From Jiella pelagia (GTDB lineage Bacteria; Pseudomonadota; Alphaproteobacteria; Rhizobiales; Rhizobiaceae), in NCBI RefSeq assembly GCF_026898155.1, contig NZ_CP114029.1, forward strand, positions 1,557,501 through 1,621,500: DNA of 64,000 nt. The letters run 5' to 3'. Below the pieces are notes generated by a model. The model made no database searches, was not told the DNA's origin, and saw nothing but the letters and a program-made list of their open reading frames with translations. Position 1 is the first letter of the stretch, and the number at the start of each line of letters is the position of its first letter. Both the position numbers and the translations under genes were made by a program. Below, piece by piece: positions 47,371-56,740 of this stretch.

Positions 47371-48702
47371 TCAGCTTGCCGCAGGGCCGACCGTGACGAC
47401 GGTCGGCGAAACGTCGAGGAGCTTCTTCGCGGCGGCCTTGACGTCATCGAGGGTGACGGCGTCGATCAGTGCCTGGCGCTCGTCAATATAGTCCTTGCCG
47501 AGGTCGTCGAGCTGGATGCCGACGAGGGTCTGGGCGACGGCCAGCGACGAGTCGAGATTGCGAACGGCATAGGAGCCCTTCACATAGGCCTTGGCCTTTT
47601 CCAGCTCCTCAGGCGTCGGCCCCTTCTCGGCCATGCTCTGCAACTCCAGACGGATGATGTCGACGGTCTGCGGCGCTGCATCCGCCCGTGTCGCCGTGCC
47701 GATCCCGAGGAGCGCCCCGTGATCGTAGCTGGCGAGATAGGAGTAGGCGCCATAGGCGAGACCCCGCTTCTCACGGATCTCTTCGTAGAGCCTGGACGTG
47801 AAGGAACCACCCCCGAGAATGTGATTCATCAGATAGGCTGCGAAGAAATCGTCATCGGAGCGCATCACACCTGGCATGGCGACGCGGATGTTGGTCTGCG
47901 GAACAGCGATATCGTAGTTCACGGTCTTGCCCAGAACCGGCTCGGCCATCGGCACGGGTGTGAGGTCCGCCGTCTCGTTGAGCGATCCGAACACCTGGTC
48001 GAGCCGCTTGCCCAGTTGCTCCGGGGTGATGTCACCGACGACGCCGACGACGAGATCGTCCTTGGCGAAGACGCGGTTGCGGAACGCTTCGAGATCCTCG
48101 GCGCTGATGTTGGCGAGGCTCTCGGGTGTGCCTTCGTCGGGGCGTGAATAGGGATGGCCCGCGAACACCGTCTCGCGGAAGACCTTGGAGGCGATCTCTT
48201 CCGGATTGTTGCGATCGGCAAGAATGCCGGTGACGATCTGGCCGCGGATGCGGTTGACCGGCTCCTCGTCGAAGCGCGGCTCGGTCAGCGCCAGATGCAG
48301 GAGATCGAAAGCTTCGTCCTCGAAATCGGTGATGGTGCGGAACGAGCCGGTGAAATTGTCGTAGCTGGTGTCGAAGCTCATCGACACGCCGAGATCGTCG
48401 AGTTTCGCCTGGAAGTCGGCGCTCTCGATGTCACCGGCGCCTTCGTCGAGGAGCCCGGTCAGAAGGTTGGAAAGACCTTCCTTGCCGTCCGGATCCTGGG
48501 TCGAGCCGCCGCCCTTGAAGGCGAAGTTGACGGCGATCAGCGGGTTGGAATGGTCCTCGACGAGGAGCGCCTTGATCCCGCCGGGGCTCGTCACCTCCTG
48601 GATGTCGACGGCGAGAGCCGGCGCGGAGGCGAAGGCGAGAAGACCGAAGGAGGTCGCAACGGCGAGGCCCTTCAAGCCGGAAGTGAGGGCTTTCATGGTC
48701 AT
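47371..48702 (-). CDS. M16 family peptidase-like protein, non-catalytic subunit
   Basis: 443 residues with a signal peptide (LKGLAVATSFGLLAFASAPALA) and the M16 fold, but the zinc motif HxxEH is absent: the corresponding region reads FKGGGSTQDPDGKEGLSNLL. It keeps the C-terminal R/Y substrate-binding region (GGGSFTSRLYEEIREKRGLAYG). Such proteins pair with a catalytic M16 partner to form a periplasmic heterodimeric clamp, and the catalytic gene lies directly upstream with 22 bases between. Confidence 0.88.
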   Translation of the reverse strand: MTMKALTSGLKGLAVATSFGLLAFASAPALAVDIQEVTSPGGIKALLVEDHSNPLIAVNFAFKGGGSTQDPDGKEGLSNLLTGLLDEGAGDIESADFQAKLDDLGVSMSFDTSYDNFTGSFRTITDFEDEAFDLLHLALTEPRFDEEPVNRIRGQIVTGILADRNNPEEIASKVFRETVFAGHPYSRPDEGTPESLANISAEDLEAFRNRVFAKDDLVVGVVGDITPEQLGKRLDQVFGSLNETADLTPVPMAEPVLGKTVNYDIAVPQTNIRVAMPGVMRSDDDFFAAYLMNHILGGGSFTSRLYEEIREKRGLAYGAYSYLASYDHGALLGIGTATRADAAPQTVDIIRLELQSMAEKGPTPEELEKAKAYVKGSYAVRNLDSSLAVAQTLVGIQLDDLGKDYIDERQALIDAVTLDDVKAAAKKLLDVSPTVVTVGPAAS

Positions 48703-48724
48703 GGTCGTCTTTCGTGCAAATCCG

Positions 48725-50264
48725 TTAGGAGCGTGAGTCGGAAGCCGCGGGGCCGGCTGCGGCGTCATCGCCGGCGGCAGGCTTCGCCCCGCCCTTAGCT
48801 GCGTCGGCGGCGACCGTCTGCTCCGGCTTCAGATAGCCGGTGACCGACCGCTCGGGGGTCAGATACTTCCGTGCGACTTCATTGACGTCGGCAACGGTGA
48901 CCGCCTCGATCCGGTCGGGCCAGGTCTCGACGTCCTTCAGCGTACGGCCGGTCGACAGCGCGGCGCCAACGCGGCGGGCCATCGCCGTCTGGCTGTCGCG
49001 CAGATAGATCATGTTCTTGCGAACCCGGTTTTTCGCCCGTTCGAGGCTCCGCCTCGGTGACGCCGGTCTTGCGGACCTCGGCAATCTCGGCATCGATCGC
49101 GGTCTCGATCTCGGCGAGCGACGCTTCGCCGCGCGGCATGCCGTAGACGCCGAACTGGCTCTCCTTGAGCGCCGTGCCGCCATAGTAGGCGCCGGTGCCG
49201 GCGGCGATGCCCTTGTCGACGACCAGCGAGCGATAGAGCCGGCTCGTCGTGCCGCCGCCGAGGATGTCGGCCAGGACATCGAGCGCCTCGGCCTCGCCGG
49301 GCTCGGCGATCGTCTCGCCCGGCGCCAGATAGACCCGCTGCATCGAGGGCTGCGTCACCTTCTCGTCGGTGAGCGTGACGGTGCGGGCGGCCAGCGGCTC
49401 GGGCTCCAGCGCGCGGTCCCGGTCGCCGGGATCGGCCCGCCGCTCGACCTTGCCGAAGGTCTCCTCGGCAAGAGCCTTAACCTCCGACGCAGTGACATCG
49501 CCGGCGACGAGCAGCGTCGCGTTGTTGGGAGTGTAGTACTTGTCGTAGAAGGCGATGGCGTCGTCGCGCGACAGCTGCTCCATCTCCGAGCGCCAGCCGA
49601 TGACCGGGATGCCGTAGGGGCTGTTCTGGAACAGCGTCGCCTGGACGGTCTCCTGCAGCTGGGCGCCGGGATCGTTGTCGACCCGCATCCGCCGCTCTTC
49701 GAGGATGACGTCGCGCTCGGGCGCCACGACCTCGTCCGTCAGGACGAGATTGGCCATGCGGTCGGCCTCGTATTTCATCACCATTGCCAGTTCCGAGGCC
49801 GGAACCTGCTGGTAGTAGCCGGTGTAGTCGTCGGTGGTGAAAGCATTTTCCTGGCCGCCGATATCGGCGACGGCGCGGGAGAACTCGCCCTCCGGATGGG
49901 CCTTGGTGCCCTTGAACATGAGATGTTCGAGGAAGTGGGCGATACCGCTCTCGCCGGGCGCCTCGTCGGCGGCGCCGACGTGGTAATAGACCATCTGCGT
50001 GACTACCGGGGCGCGGTGATCCGGCAGGACGACGACCTGCAGGCCGTTGTCGAGGGTGAATTCGGTGATCCGCTCCTCCACCGGCTCTTGATCGGCCGGC
50101 GTTCCGGCGATGGCGTCGGACTTCACCGTGGAAGGCGCATCGGCCTTCTCGGCGGTGGGGTTTTCGGTCTTCGTCGCCGTCTGGGCACCGGCCACGGAAA
50201 CCGGGCCGAAGGCGAGAATGCCGGCGAGGGTACTGGCCGAAACGGCCCGCATTACCTGCATCAT
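48725..50264 (-). CDS. M16 family zinc metallopeptidase, catalytic subunit, apparent frameshift
   Basis: About 512 residues after repair. Signal peptide (MQVMRAVSASTLAGILAFGPVSVAGA), zinc motif HFLEHLMFKGT and the downstream Glu region (ENAFTTDDYTGYY) are intact. The frame breaks after VRKTGVTEAE and resumes LERAKNRVRKNMIYLRDSQTAMARR; one extra base at GAGGCTC (49043-49049) accounts for it. It should act with the downstream non-catalytic subunit in the periplasm. The ATG pair at 50264/50261 is preferred over an upstream ATG. Confidence 0.85.
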
Positions 50265-50685
50265 GTGGTCGTCGATCCTCGTCGTCATGGTGACTGATTG
50301 CCAGCGACTATGCCGGAGGCAGCGCGCGCTGACCACTTACGCTTTTGTTAGATCAACGGAGCTAGCGCCCAATGGCGCCGTTTCCGTGTCCGCGGAGTGT
50401 GGCAAGAGGATAGGATCGGAGGGGTCGGGAGGTCGTGCCGGCGAAGACGATACCGGATGGGTGGGTCGCCGCAGGATCGTCTGCCGAGACGCGCTTTCAC
50501 GCGGCGCATGATCCTCGCGGGAGATGCGGCGGGACGGCGAACGAAGTCTGAAAGAGGACGCGCCGGTTGCCTGCGGTCTCGGCCAGGACGCTTTCGGCTG
50601 CCGGACGTGCCCTCGACCGCAAAGCGTCCAACGAGCAACCCGCGGCAGATCATCGGGACAAGCCTACAATAATCACACATCTCGA

Positions 50686-50709
50686 AAGCGCTTCTAAGAC
50701 AGCGTCTTA
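50686..50709. promoter_or_regulatory. Palindromic pair, candidate operator
   Basis: AAGCGCTT immediately followed by TAAGAC-AGC-GTCTTA. Both are perfect palindromes in a region with no coding potential, about 420 bases upstream of the M16 operon start. Could bind a dimeric regulator; none assigned. Confidence 0.4.
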
Positions 50710-50766
50710 CGATCGAGATTGGAGATGCCGGGGGCAGAGAAAAGGAAGGCGCCGGCCTCAACGCTT

Positions 50767-50942
50767 CGTCATTCTCAGGCCCCGCCCCGAGAATCCTGAG
50801 ATCGTCGGGCGCAATTGGCTTCAGCTGCAGAAGGCGGCTTCAGCGCAGAAGGTGGAAGCGGGCAATGTTGCGGCGGGCGCCCCTGGATTCTCGGGACGGA
50901 GCCCGAGAATGACGAAGCTGCGAAGTTTCGCCACCACCCGTC
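50767..50942 (-). repeat. Dispersed intergenic palindromic repeat, copy 2
   Basis: Inverted relative to copy 1 (18401-18557). Outer arms at 50767-50796 and 50885-50914 match with three differences; the centre is similar but about 20 bases longer, and the right flank (CGAAGTTTCGCCACCACCCGTC) also matches copy 1. Non-coding. Confidence 0.82.
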
Positions 50943-51108
50943 AACGTTGACATCGCTTGGCAGCGGCTTGCCAATGAAGGCGTTCTGAGATGTGTGAATT
51001 GGGTAGGGCCCTCAGAGTGAGGGGGTAGAGCGCCATCTCCCCGTCCCGCCATTCGCACATCGTCGCACAGGAAAGCGTCCCCGCTCTCCCGAAATCGTGT
51101 TGGTGTCG

Positions 51109-52098
51109 CTATTCGAACAGGCCGAAGATAGAGCCGCCCTTGGGGCCGCCGATGCGCTTGCCGTCGCGGTCGTAGCCTTCGCGGCGGTGCTGCTCCTGGG
51201 CATAGGCCTCGGCTGTCATCGGCTGGCCGGTGCGGTAGGAGAAGGTCGTCGATGTGGCGAACTCGCTCGGCGCCATGCGCGCGGCGATCTGCTCGGCTGC
51301 CGCCTGATCGGCCTGATGCTTCGCAGCGACGACGTGGGGCATCTCAACCGCCGGGCACGGACCCGCAGGCGAGAGGCCGGCGACGGTCTGGGCCGTCTGG
51401 TCGAAGATGTACTGGCGCTCGCAGACGCCGACATTCGGCGGCAGGTGGGTGGTCTCGAAATAGTCCGAGCCCTTCTTCAGCATCTGCCAGAAGCCGTAGT
51501 GGTCGGAATTCTTGTGCCGGGCCATGTTCTTCGGCGTCATGCGGAAGGGATAGGCCTGGATCTGGAAGGCGCGCTGGCCGCCATCGAAGGAATAGCGGGC
51601 GAGCGTGTAGATCTCCTGGACCTGCTCGTCGTCCATGGCGTAGCAGCCGGACGAGTTGCACGAGCCGTGGATCATCAGATGGGAACCGGTACGCCCATTG
51701 GCGCGATCATAGGCGTTGGGATAGCCCATGTTGATGGCGAGGTGGTAGCTCGACTTCGGATTGAGCTGGGCCGGCGTCACCGTATAGAAGCCCTCGGGCG
51801 CCTGGCGGTCGCCCTCCTTCTGCTTCGGGCCGAGCTTTCCGGACCAGGCGCAGATCTCGTAGGTCTTCAACAGCGCGTAGGTGCCGTCGGTCTTCTGCTT
51901 CCAGATCTCGAGTTCCGACTCCTCCTTGAAGAGGCGGACGAGGATGGGCGAGTTGACGCCCATGCTGCTTGCCTGGATCGCCCGCGCCAGATCCGGCGGC
52001 AGCGGCGCATTTTCGGGAGCCAGATCCTCGATCTTGCATGCGGACACGGTCATCAGCGCAGCCAAGGCCGCGGCCGTCGCGAAACGTCGGACGAACAT
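51109..52098 (-). CDS. L,D-transpeptidase (YkuD domain), lipoprotein-like
   Basis: 329 residues. The N terminus MFVRRFATAAALAALMTVSACK has a lipobox-like cysteine, so the protein is probably lipid-anchored in the periplasm. The catalytic block HGSCNSSGCYAMDD holds the active-site cysteine of YkuD enzymes, preceded by SGKLGPKQKEGDRQAPEGFYTV. By family it forms 3-3 cross-links in peptidoglycan or attaches lipoproteins to it. An upstream GTG start would remove the signal, so the ATG is used. Confidence 0.87.
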   Translation of the reverse strand: MFVRRFATAAALAALMTVSACKIEDLAPENAPLPPDLARAIQASSMGVNSPILVRLFKEESELEIWKQKTDGTYALLKTYEICAWSGKLGPKQKEGDRQAPEGFYTVTPAQLNPKSSYHLAINMGYPNAYDRANGRTGSHLMIHGSCNSSGCYAMDDEQVQEIYTLARYSFDGGQRAFQIQAYPFRMTPKNMARHKNSDHYGFWQMLKKGSDYFETTHLPPNVGVCERQYIFDQTAQTVAGLSPAGPCPAVEMPHVVAAKHQADQAAAEQIAARMAPSEFATSTTFSYRTGQPMTAEAYAQEQHRREGYDRDGKRIGGPKGGSIFGLFE

Positions 52099-52404
52099 CC
52101 CCTCAAGTCCCCAATCGCCTGCAGCGAGCACATCATGGCCCACTGCCCCTCTCGAACGACCGCCGACGGATCCGGCAGCCCCTCATCGCGGCCTCGCCCG
52201 CCTCTCCCAAGAGGCAGACAGAACGCATGCTTGGCGGCAGTCTTTCACGATTTTCTTAAGTGAGCGTAAACCGTGACGTCCCTGCGCCGGGGCGCGACCC
52301 CTACCGCGCCCCATCGCCGCACCCTTGCACGCGACGATGGCGACATTCTGACAAATGACGGTGGGGAATGGAAGTTGTGCCCTGTTGCCGGGCTGCAACT
52401 CTCG
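52099..52404. other. Intergenic region between accA and L,D-transpeptidase
   Basis: 306 bases holding the accA 3' end signal (hairpin at 52289-52312) and the promoter of the L,D-transpeptidase gene, which I could not locate precisely. No gene seen. Confidence 0.4.
52289..52312 (-). terminator. GC-rich hairpin downstream of accA
   Basis: Perfect eight-base arms GGGGCGCG/CGCGCCCC with an eight-base loop, 92 bases after the accA stop. No U tract, so a weak or processing structure. Confidence 0.4.
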
Positions 52405-53358
52405 TCAGAGATTGCGACCGATGGCCAGGAACTTCTCCCGCCGCTGGCGCTTCAGCTCTTCCCCCGAAAGGGGCGTAAGCTCGCCGAAAGACCGGCGAAT
52501 CTGCGCTGCCGCGGCATCGATCGCGGTTGGCGGGCCGCGATGGGCGCCGCCGAGCGGCTCCTCGACCATCGCGTCGATGATGCCGAAGCCCATCAGATCC
52601 TGCGCTGTCATCTTCATCGCCTGGGCGACGTCGCGGGCCCGCGCCGCATCGCGGTAGAGAATCGAGGCGCCCGCCTCCGGCGCGATGACGTTGTAGATGG
52701 AATGTTCCATCATCAGGACCCGGTTGGCCGCGGCGATCGCCATCGCCCCGCCCGAACCGCCTTCGCCGATGACCAGCGAGACAAGCGGTACCCTCAAATT
52801 GAGGCAGGCCTCGATCGAGCGGGCAATGGCCTCGGCCTGGCCGCGCTCCTCGGCGCCGATGCCGGGATAGGCGCCGGCGGTGTCGACCAGCGTCAGGACG
52901 GGGATGTCGAAGCGCTCGGCGAGTTCCATGATCCGGACGGCCTTGCGATAGCCCTCGGGCCGCGCCATGCCGAAATTGTGCTTCAACCGGCTCTGGGTGT
53001 CGGAGCCCTTTTCCTGCCCGATCACCGCGACGGGCGCCCCGTCGAACCGGCCGAAGCCGGCGATCACCGCATAGTCCTCGGCAAAGTACCGATCACCGGC
53101 GAGCGGCACGAAGTCGGTGATCAGCCGGGCGAGATAGTCGACGCAATGCGGCCGGTCCGGATGGCGGGCGACCTGGGTCTTCTGCCAGGGCGTCAGCTTC
53201 TTGTAGAGATCTTCGAGAGCCTCGCGGGAACGCTTCTCCAGCCGGTCGATCTCGTCGGTCACCTTGACCGCGTCCTCGCCCGTCTCGATCTTCCTCAGCT
53301 CGATGATCTGGCCTTCCAGATCGGCGACCGGTTTTTCAAAATCCAGATAGTTGTGCAT
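52405..53358 (-). CDS. accA: Acetyl-CoA carboxylase carboxyltransferase subunit alpha
   Basis: 317 residues, normal length. The start MHNYLDFEKPVADLEGQIIEL is the standard AccA N terminus, and the CoA/carboxyltransferase region includes DTAGAYPGIGAEERGQAEAIA and VIGEGGSGGAMAIAAANRVLMMEHS. It forms the alpha2beta2 carboxyltransferase with AccD and transfers CO2 from biotin to acetyl-CoA, the first step of fatty acid synthesis. Monocistronic here. Confidence 0.95.
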   Translation of the reverse strand: MHNYLDFEKPVADLEGQIIELRKIETGEDAVKVTDEIDRLEKRSREALEDLYKKLTPWQKTQVARHPDRPHCVDYLARLITDFVPLAGDRYFAEDYAVIAGFGRFDGAPVAVIGQEKGSDTQSRLKHNFGMARPEGYRKAVRIMELAERFDIPVLTLVDTAGAYPGIGAEERGQAEAIARSIEACLNLRVPLVSLVIGEGGSGGAMAIAAANRVLMMEHSIYNVIAPEAGASILYRDAARARDVAQAMKMTAQDLMGFGIIDAMVEEPLGGAHRGPPTAIDAAAAQIRRSFGELTPLSGEELKRQRREKFLAIGRNL

Positions 53359-53605
53359 GCATCCTGCGGCTGCGGCCGTCCTGAGGAATCGAAGGGGCGA
53401 GCGCCGGCAGGCAGGGCGACCGCAGGGCGGCATCGGCGACGCGCGGGCGCCGCCCCGCCTGCGGCGGAGAAATCTTCGCGGCGGAAACTGGCGACGGGGC
53501 GCTGGAATGTCAAGCAAGGAGGAAGCCGGAGCGCGATGCCGTGCCGGCCGACCCGCCGCCGAATGACACTACACGACAGGCCGGGCTTGACAGCCGCCCT
53601 CTTTC

Positions 53606-53622
53606 GTAACATTTGAAGTTAC
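53606..53622. promoter_or_regulatory. Near-perfect palindrome abutting the Rrf2 start codon
   Basis: GTAACATTTGAAGTTAC ends at the base before the ATG of the Rrf2 gene. A TTGACA lies at 53587-53592, so the dyad overlaps or directly follows a probable promoter. Rrf2 proteins (NsrR, IscR, RirA) bind such AT-rich dyads of about this length, so autoregulation is likely. There is no strong ribosome site, so the mRNA may be nearly leaderless. Confidence 0.6.
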
Positions 53623-54087
53623 ATGAAACGCGACAGCAAATTGTCCGGTGTCCTGCATGTCCTCCTGCACATGGCGGAAATCGACGCGCCGGTGACCTCC
53701 GAGACGCTCGCACGGATGATGCAGACCAATCCCGTTGTGGTCCGGCGGGTCATGGCCGGCCTGCGGGCGCAAGGCTACGTCCGGTCGGACAAGGGCCATG
53801 GTGGCGGATGGACGCTCGCCCGCGACCTCGAAAGCCTCACCCTGCTCGACATTCACCGGGCGATCGGCGCGCCGCCCCTCTTTGCGATCGGCCATCGCAA
53901 CGAGGCACCCGGCTGTGCCGTCGAAGCGGCGGTCAACGAGGCGCTCGATTCCCGTTTGCACCAGGCCGAGGCGCTGCTGCTGTCGTCGTTCGGCGAGATC
54001 ACGCTCGCAAGCTTGAGCAGGAACTTCCACCGCCGCCTGGCCGAGCGTCGCGCGGCCACGACTTCCGGAGATCACCATGGCCACTGA
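53623..54087 (+). CDS. Rrf2 family transcriptional regulator
   Basis: 154 residues with the Rrf2 winged-helix N terminus (KLSGVLHVLLHMAEIDAPVTSETLARMMQTNPVVVRRVMAGLRAQGYVRSDKGHGGGWTLAR). Only one cysteine (APGC) is present in the usual cluster region, so an iron-sulfur sensor like IscR or NsrR is doubtful; it looks closer to the cysteine-poor YwnA-like group. Its 3' end overlaps the methyltransferase start by 11 bases; the two form an operon. Confidence 0.87.
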   Translation: MKRDSKLSGVLHVLLHMAEIDAPVTSETLARMMQTNPVVVRRVMAGLRAQGYVRSDKGHGGGWTLARDLESLTLLDIHRAIGAPPLFAIGHRNEAPGCAVEAAVNEALDSRLHQAEALLLSSFGEITLASLSRNFHRRLAERRAATTSGDHHGH

Positions 54088-54784
54088 CAGCAAGTCGGGC
54101 GAGAAGATGTTCCTCGCCGGCTTCGAGGATCCCGTTGCGGTCGCCCGATATTCCGAGGGGCCACGCCGCTTCGTACCTGGTCTCGATGCGCTGCATCGCA
54201 TGACCGGGCTGCTGCTGGCCGAAAGCGCGCCTCGCGGCGCCACGGTGCTCGTGCTCGGCGCCGGTGGTGGCAGCGAACTGAAAGCCATGGCGGAAGCGCA
54301 ACCGGACTGGCGCTTCGTCGGCGTCGATCCCGCGGGCGAGATGCTGAAACTGGCGGAGCGCGTCCTCGGTCCGCTGATGGAGCGGGTCACGCTCGTGCAG
54401 GGCACGATCGACGACGCGCCGGAGGGACCCTTCGATGCCGCGACCTGCCTCTTGACGCTGCACTTCCTCGACGCAGCGGAGCGGACGCGCACCGTGGGTG
54501 AAATCCACCGCCGGCTCAGGCCGGGCGCCCCCTTCGTCGCCGCCCATGCGAGTTTTCCCCAGGAGGAACCCGACCGCGACGGCTGGCTCGACCGCTACGC
54601 CGCCTACCCCGCTGCCATGGGCGCCGACCGCGCGGACGTGACAAAGGCGCGTGCCGCGGTCGCTGCCAGCCTGCACTGCTTCGCGCCCGAACAGGACGAA
54701 GCGATCCTGCGGGCGGGAGGCTTTGCCGACGCCGCCCTGTTCTTTGCAGCCTTCACCTGGCGCGGCTGGATCGGGCACGCCTGA
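54077..54784 (+). CDS. SAM-dependent methyltransferase
   Basis: 235 residues of the class I methyltransferase fold: SAM-binding motif VLVLGAGGGSE, acidic motif GVDPAGEM, and TIDDAP near the adenine pocket. Substrate unknown. Overlap with the Rrf2 gene suggests it is controlled by that regulator, a pairing common for YwnA-like Rrf2 proteins. Confidence 0.83.
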   Translation: MATDSKSGEKMFLAGFEDPVAVARYSEGPRRFVPGLDALHRMTGLLLAESAPRGATVLVLGAGGGSELKAMAEAQPDWRFVGVDPAGEMLKLAERVLGPLMERVTLVQGTIDDAPEGPFDAATCLLTLHFLDAAERTRTVGEIHRRLRPGAPFVAAHASFPQEEPDRDGWLDRYAAYPAAMGADRADVTKARAAVAASLHCFAPEQDEAILRAGGFADAALFFAAFTWRGWIGHA

Positions 54785-54805
54785 TCAACCGGCAGGCCAC
54801 TCGGA

Positions 54806-55807
54806 CTAATCCCGGCTCGCCGGCGACAGCGGATGATGATCCGTGACGAGACGAACCAGCCGCTCTTCCAGGACGTGGGTGTAGATCTGCGTGGTCGAGA
54901 TGTCGGAATGGCCGAGCAGTTCCTGCACGGCCCTCAGATCCGCACCGTGCTTCAGGAGATGGCTGGCAAAGGCGTGGCGCAGGACATGCGGCGATATCTT
55001 CGCGGCGGGAATGCCGGCACGGGCGGCGAGCGATTTCAGGTCGCGGGCGAAGGCCTGGCGGGTCAGGTGGCCGGTCTCTGAGGCGGCAGGGAAGAGGAAG
55101 CGTTCGTCGCCTTCGAGCTTTCGCCCCGGCTCCTTCGCCACCGAGACGTAGCGGCGCATGGCATCGCCCGCCGCCTCCCCGATCGGAACCATGCGCTCCT
55201 TGCCGCCCTTGCCCTTGACGACGATCGCCTGGCCCGTCGCCCGCAGCACCGAGCGCGGCAGGGCGACCAGTTCGGACACCCGCAGGCCCGTCGCATAGAG
55301 AAGCTCGACCAGCGCACAGAGGCGCGCCGCCCGCAGCCGGGCGGACGGCGACAGCGCCGGGTTTTCGGCCTCCGCTTCGGCCAGATCGAGGAGCCGGTCG
55401 ACCTCCTCCTCGCCCATCACCTTGGGCAGCGGGCGCTTCTTCTTGGCGCCCTCGATCGGGCCTGTCGGATCGTCGCCGCGATGGCCTTCGGTGTAGAGGA
55501 AGCGATAGAACTGGCGCAGCGCCGACAGCCGCCGCGCCCGGCTCGATTCGGCGAGCCCCTCGGCCGCCAGCGCCGAGACATAGCTGCGGACGTCCTCCGT
55601 GCTGGCCGCCTTGAGCGACGTTCCGCGAGTGGAAAAGTGGCCGCTGGCGTCGTCGAGGTCGCGCCGATAGGCGTCGAGCGTGTTCTGCGCGGCCCCGCGC
55701 TCGACGGCCATCATCTCCAGAAAGGCTTCGGCGTCGTATCCGGCACCGCGCGGCCGCGTCGTCCCGGCGGCTTCACGGCCTGGCCGGCCCCCGGCAGGGG
55801 GCGTCAC
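54806..55807 (-). CDS. xerD: Tyrosine recombinase XerD
   Basis: 333 residues. N-terminal SAM-like DNA-binding domain ([23 protein letters not shown]) and catalytic domain with the five key residues: Arg in [10 protein letters not shown], Lys in [32 protein letters not shown] and the nucleophile Tyr in TQIYTHV. It resolves chromosome dimers at dif with XerC under FtsK control. The GTG start overlaps the stop of the small membrane gene (GTGA). Confidence 0.92.
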   Translation of the reverse strand: MTPPAGGRPGREAAGTTRPRGAGYDAEAFLEMMAVERGAAQNTLDAYRRDLDDASGHFSTRGTSLKAASTEDVRSYVSALAAEGLAESSRARRLSALRQFYRFLYTEGHRGDDPTGPIEGAKKKRPLPKVMGEEEVDRLLDLAEAEAENPALSPSARLRAARLCALVELLYATGLRVSELVALPRSVLRATGQAIVVKGKGGKERMVPIGEAAGDAMRRYVSVAKEPGRKLEGDERFLFPAASETGHLTRQAFARDLKSLAARAGIPAAKISPHVLRHAFASHLLKHGADLRAVQELLGHSDISTTQIYTHVLEERLVRLVTDHHPLSPASRD

Positions 55808-55992
55808 GGCCGCAGCTCCGACAGGCCGTCTGGCGAAGCCGGTTCCGCCTCGTCGACGATCTCCGGCAGTGTGACGGGCACCGTCACCTCCGTCCGGGTC
55901 GGTTCGACGAAGTAGACGAGAGCGGCCATGATGCCGTAGATGGTGCCGCAAACGAGGGCGATGATCGTCAAGAGGCGTACGAGTGTCGGCAT
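55804..55992 (-). CDS. Small conserved membrane protein upstream of xerD
   Basis: 62 residues: one transmembrane helix ([28 protein letters not shown]) and a short extracytoplasmic tail. Similar small proteins sit between xerD and aroK in many Hyphomicrobiales; function unknown. Translationally coupled to xerD and divergent from aroK. Confidence 0.8.
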   Translation of the reverse strand: MPTLVRLLTIIALVCGTIYGIMAALVYFVEPTRTEVTVPVTLPEIVDEAEPASPDGLSELRP

Positions 55993-56158
55993 CGGCGTCT
56001 GGCGAACTCAGTTTCGAGCCACAGCTCGCGTCCCTGGGCCCCGCTTCTAGTGGGAATGTGAAAAGACGCAAGACGATAAGGGTGCCGACGCCCAGTGCGG
56101 AAGTCCCCGCGCGTCGTCGGCGGGACGAAATGCGCCGAACGGAGAAACGGTCGGGCCG

Positions 56159-56740
56159 ATGGATGGCGAGAGTGCGGTGGACAAGGGATCGGCGATCCGG
56201 GAACGGCTCGGCGAACGGCCGATCGTCCTCGTCGGGCTGATGGGGGCCGGCAAGACCACGGTCGGCCGCCGGGTTGCGTCGCTTTTGTCGCTGCCCTTCG
56301 TCGACAGCGACGCCGAGATCGAGACGGTCTCGACCATGACCGTTCCCGAGTTGTTCGAGGCCTATGGCGAACCGGAGTTCCGGGCGCTGGAGGCCCGGGT
56401 CATCGCCAGGCTGGTGCAGGATGGCCGACGAGTGATCGCCACCGGCGGCGGCGCCTATATGAATGCCGACACGCGGGCGCTTCTCGCCGAGAAGGCGGTG
56501 ACCGTCTGGCTGAAAGCCGATCTCGATACGCTGATGGAACGGGTCGGCCGCCGCGCCGACCGGCCGCTGCTCAAAGCGGCCAATCCGCGAAAGGTGATGC
56601 AGGAACTCATGGACATGCGCTATCCGGTCTATGCCAAGGCCGATCTCACGGTCGTCTCGCGAGCGGTCAAGCGCGACGTGATCGCCGACGAGCTGATCGA
56701 GGCGCTCGGCAGCCACCTGTGTGGAGGGTCGACGCTTTGA
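56159..56740 (+). CDS. aroK: Shikimate kinase
   Basis: 193 residues: Walker [10 protein letters not shown], shikimate-binding [30 protein letters not shown] and the lid RADRPLL. It phosphorylates shikimate in aromatic amino acid synthesis. Its stop overlaps the aroB start region, giving the standard aroK-aroB operon. A 15-residue N-terminal extension precedes the core. Confidence 0.93.
   Translation: MDGESAVDKGSAIRERLGERPIVLVGLMGAGKTTVGRRVASLLSLPFVDSDAEIETVSTMTVPELFEAYGEPEFRALEARVIARLVQDGRRVIATGGGAYMNADTRALLAEKAVTVWLKADLDTLMERVGRRADRPLLKAANPRKVMQELMDMRYPVYAKADLTVVSRAVKRDVIADELIEALGSHLCGGSTL

Larger units (their letters stand above)
50265..51108. other. Long intergenic region with operator-like dyad and repeat
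   Basis: 844 bases without a convincing gene. It contains a perfect dyad TAAGAC-AGC-GTCTTA at 50695-50709 next to an AAGCGCTT palindrome (50686-50693), and copy 2 of the dispersed repeat. Open frames here have no recognisable protein features. Confidence 0.5.

Noticed and set aside
50348-50761. 137-residue minus-strand open frame
   Set aside because: No domain, low-complexity Arg/Pro-rich translation typical of shadow frames, lies across the dyad; no ribosome site.
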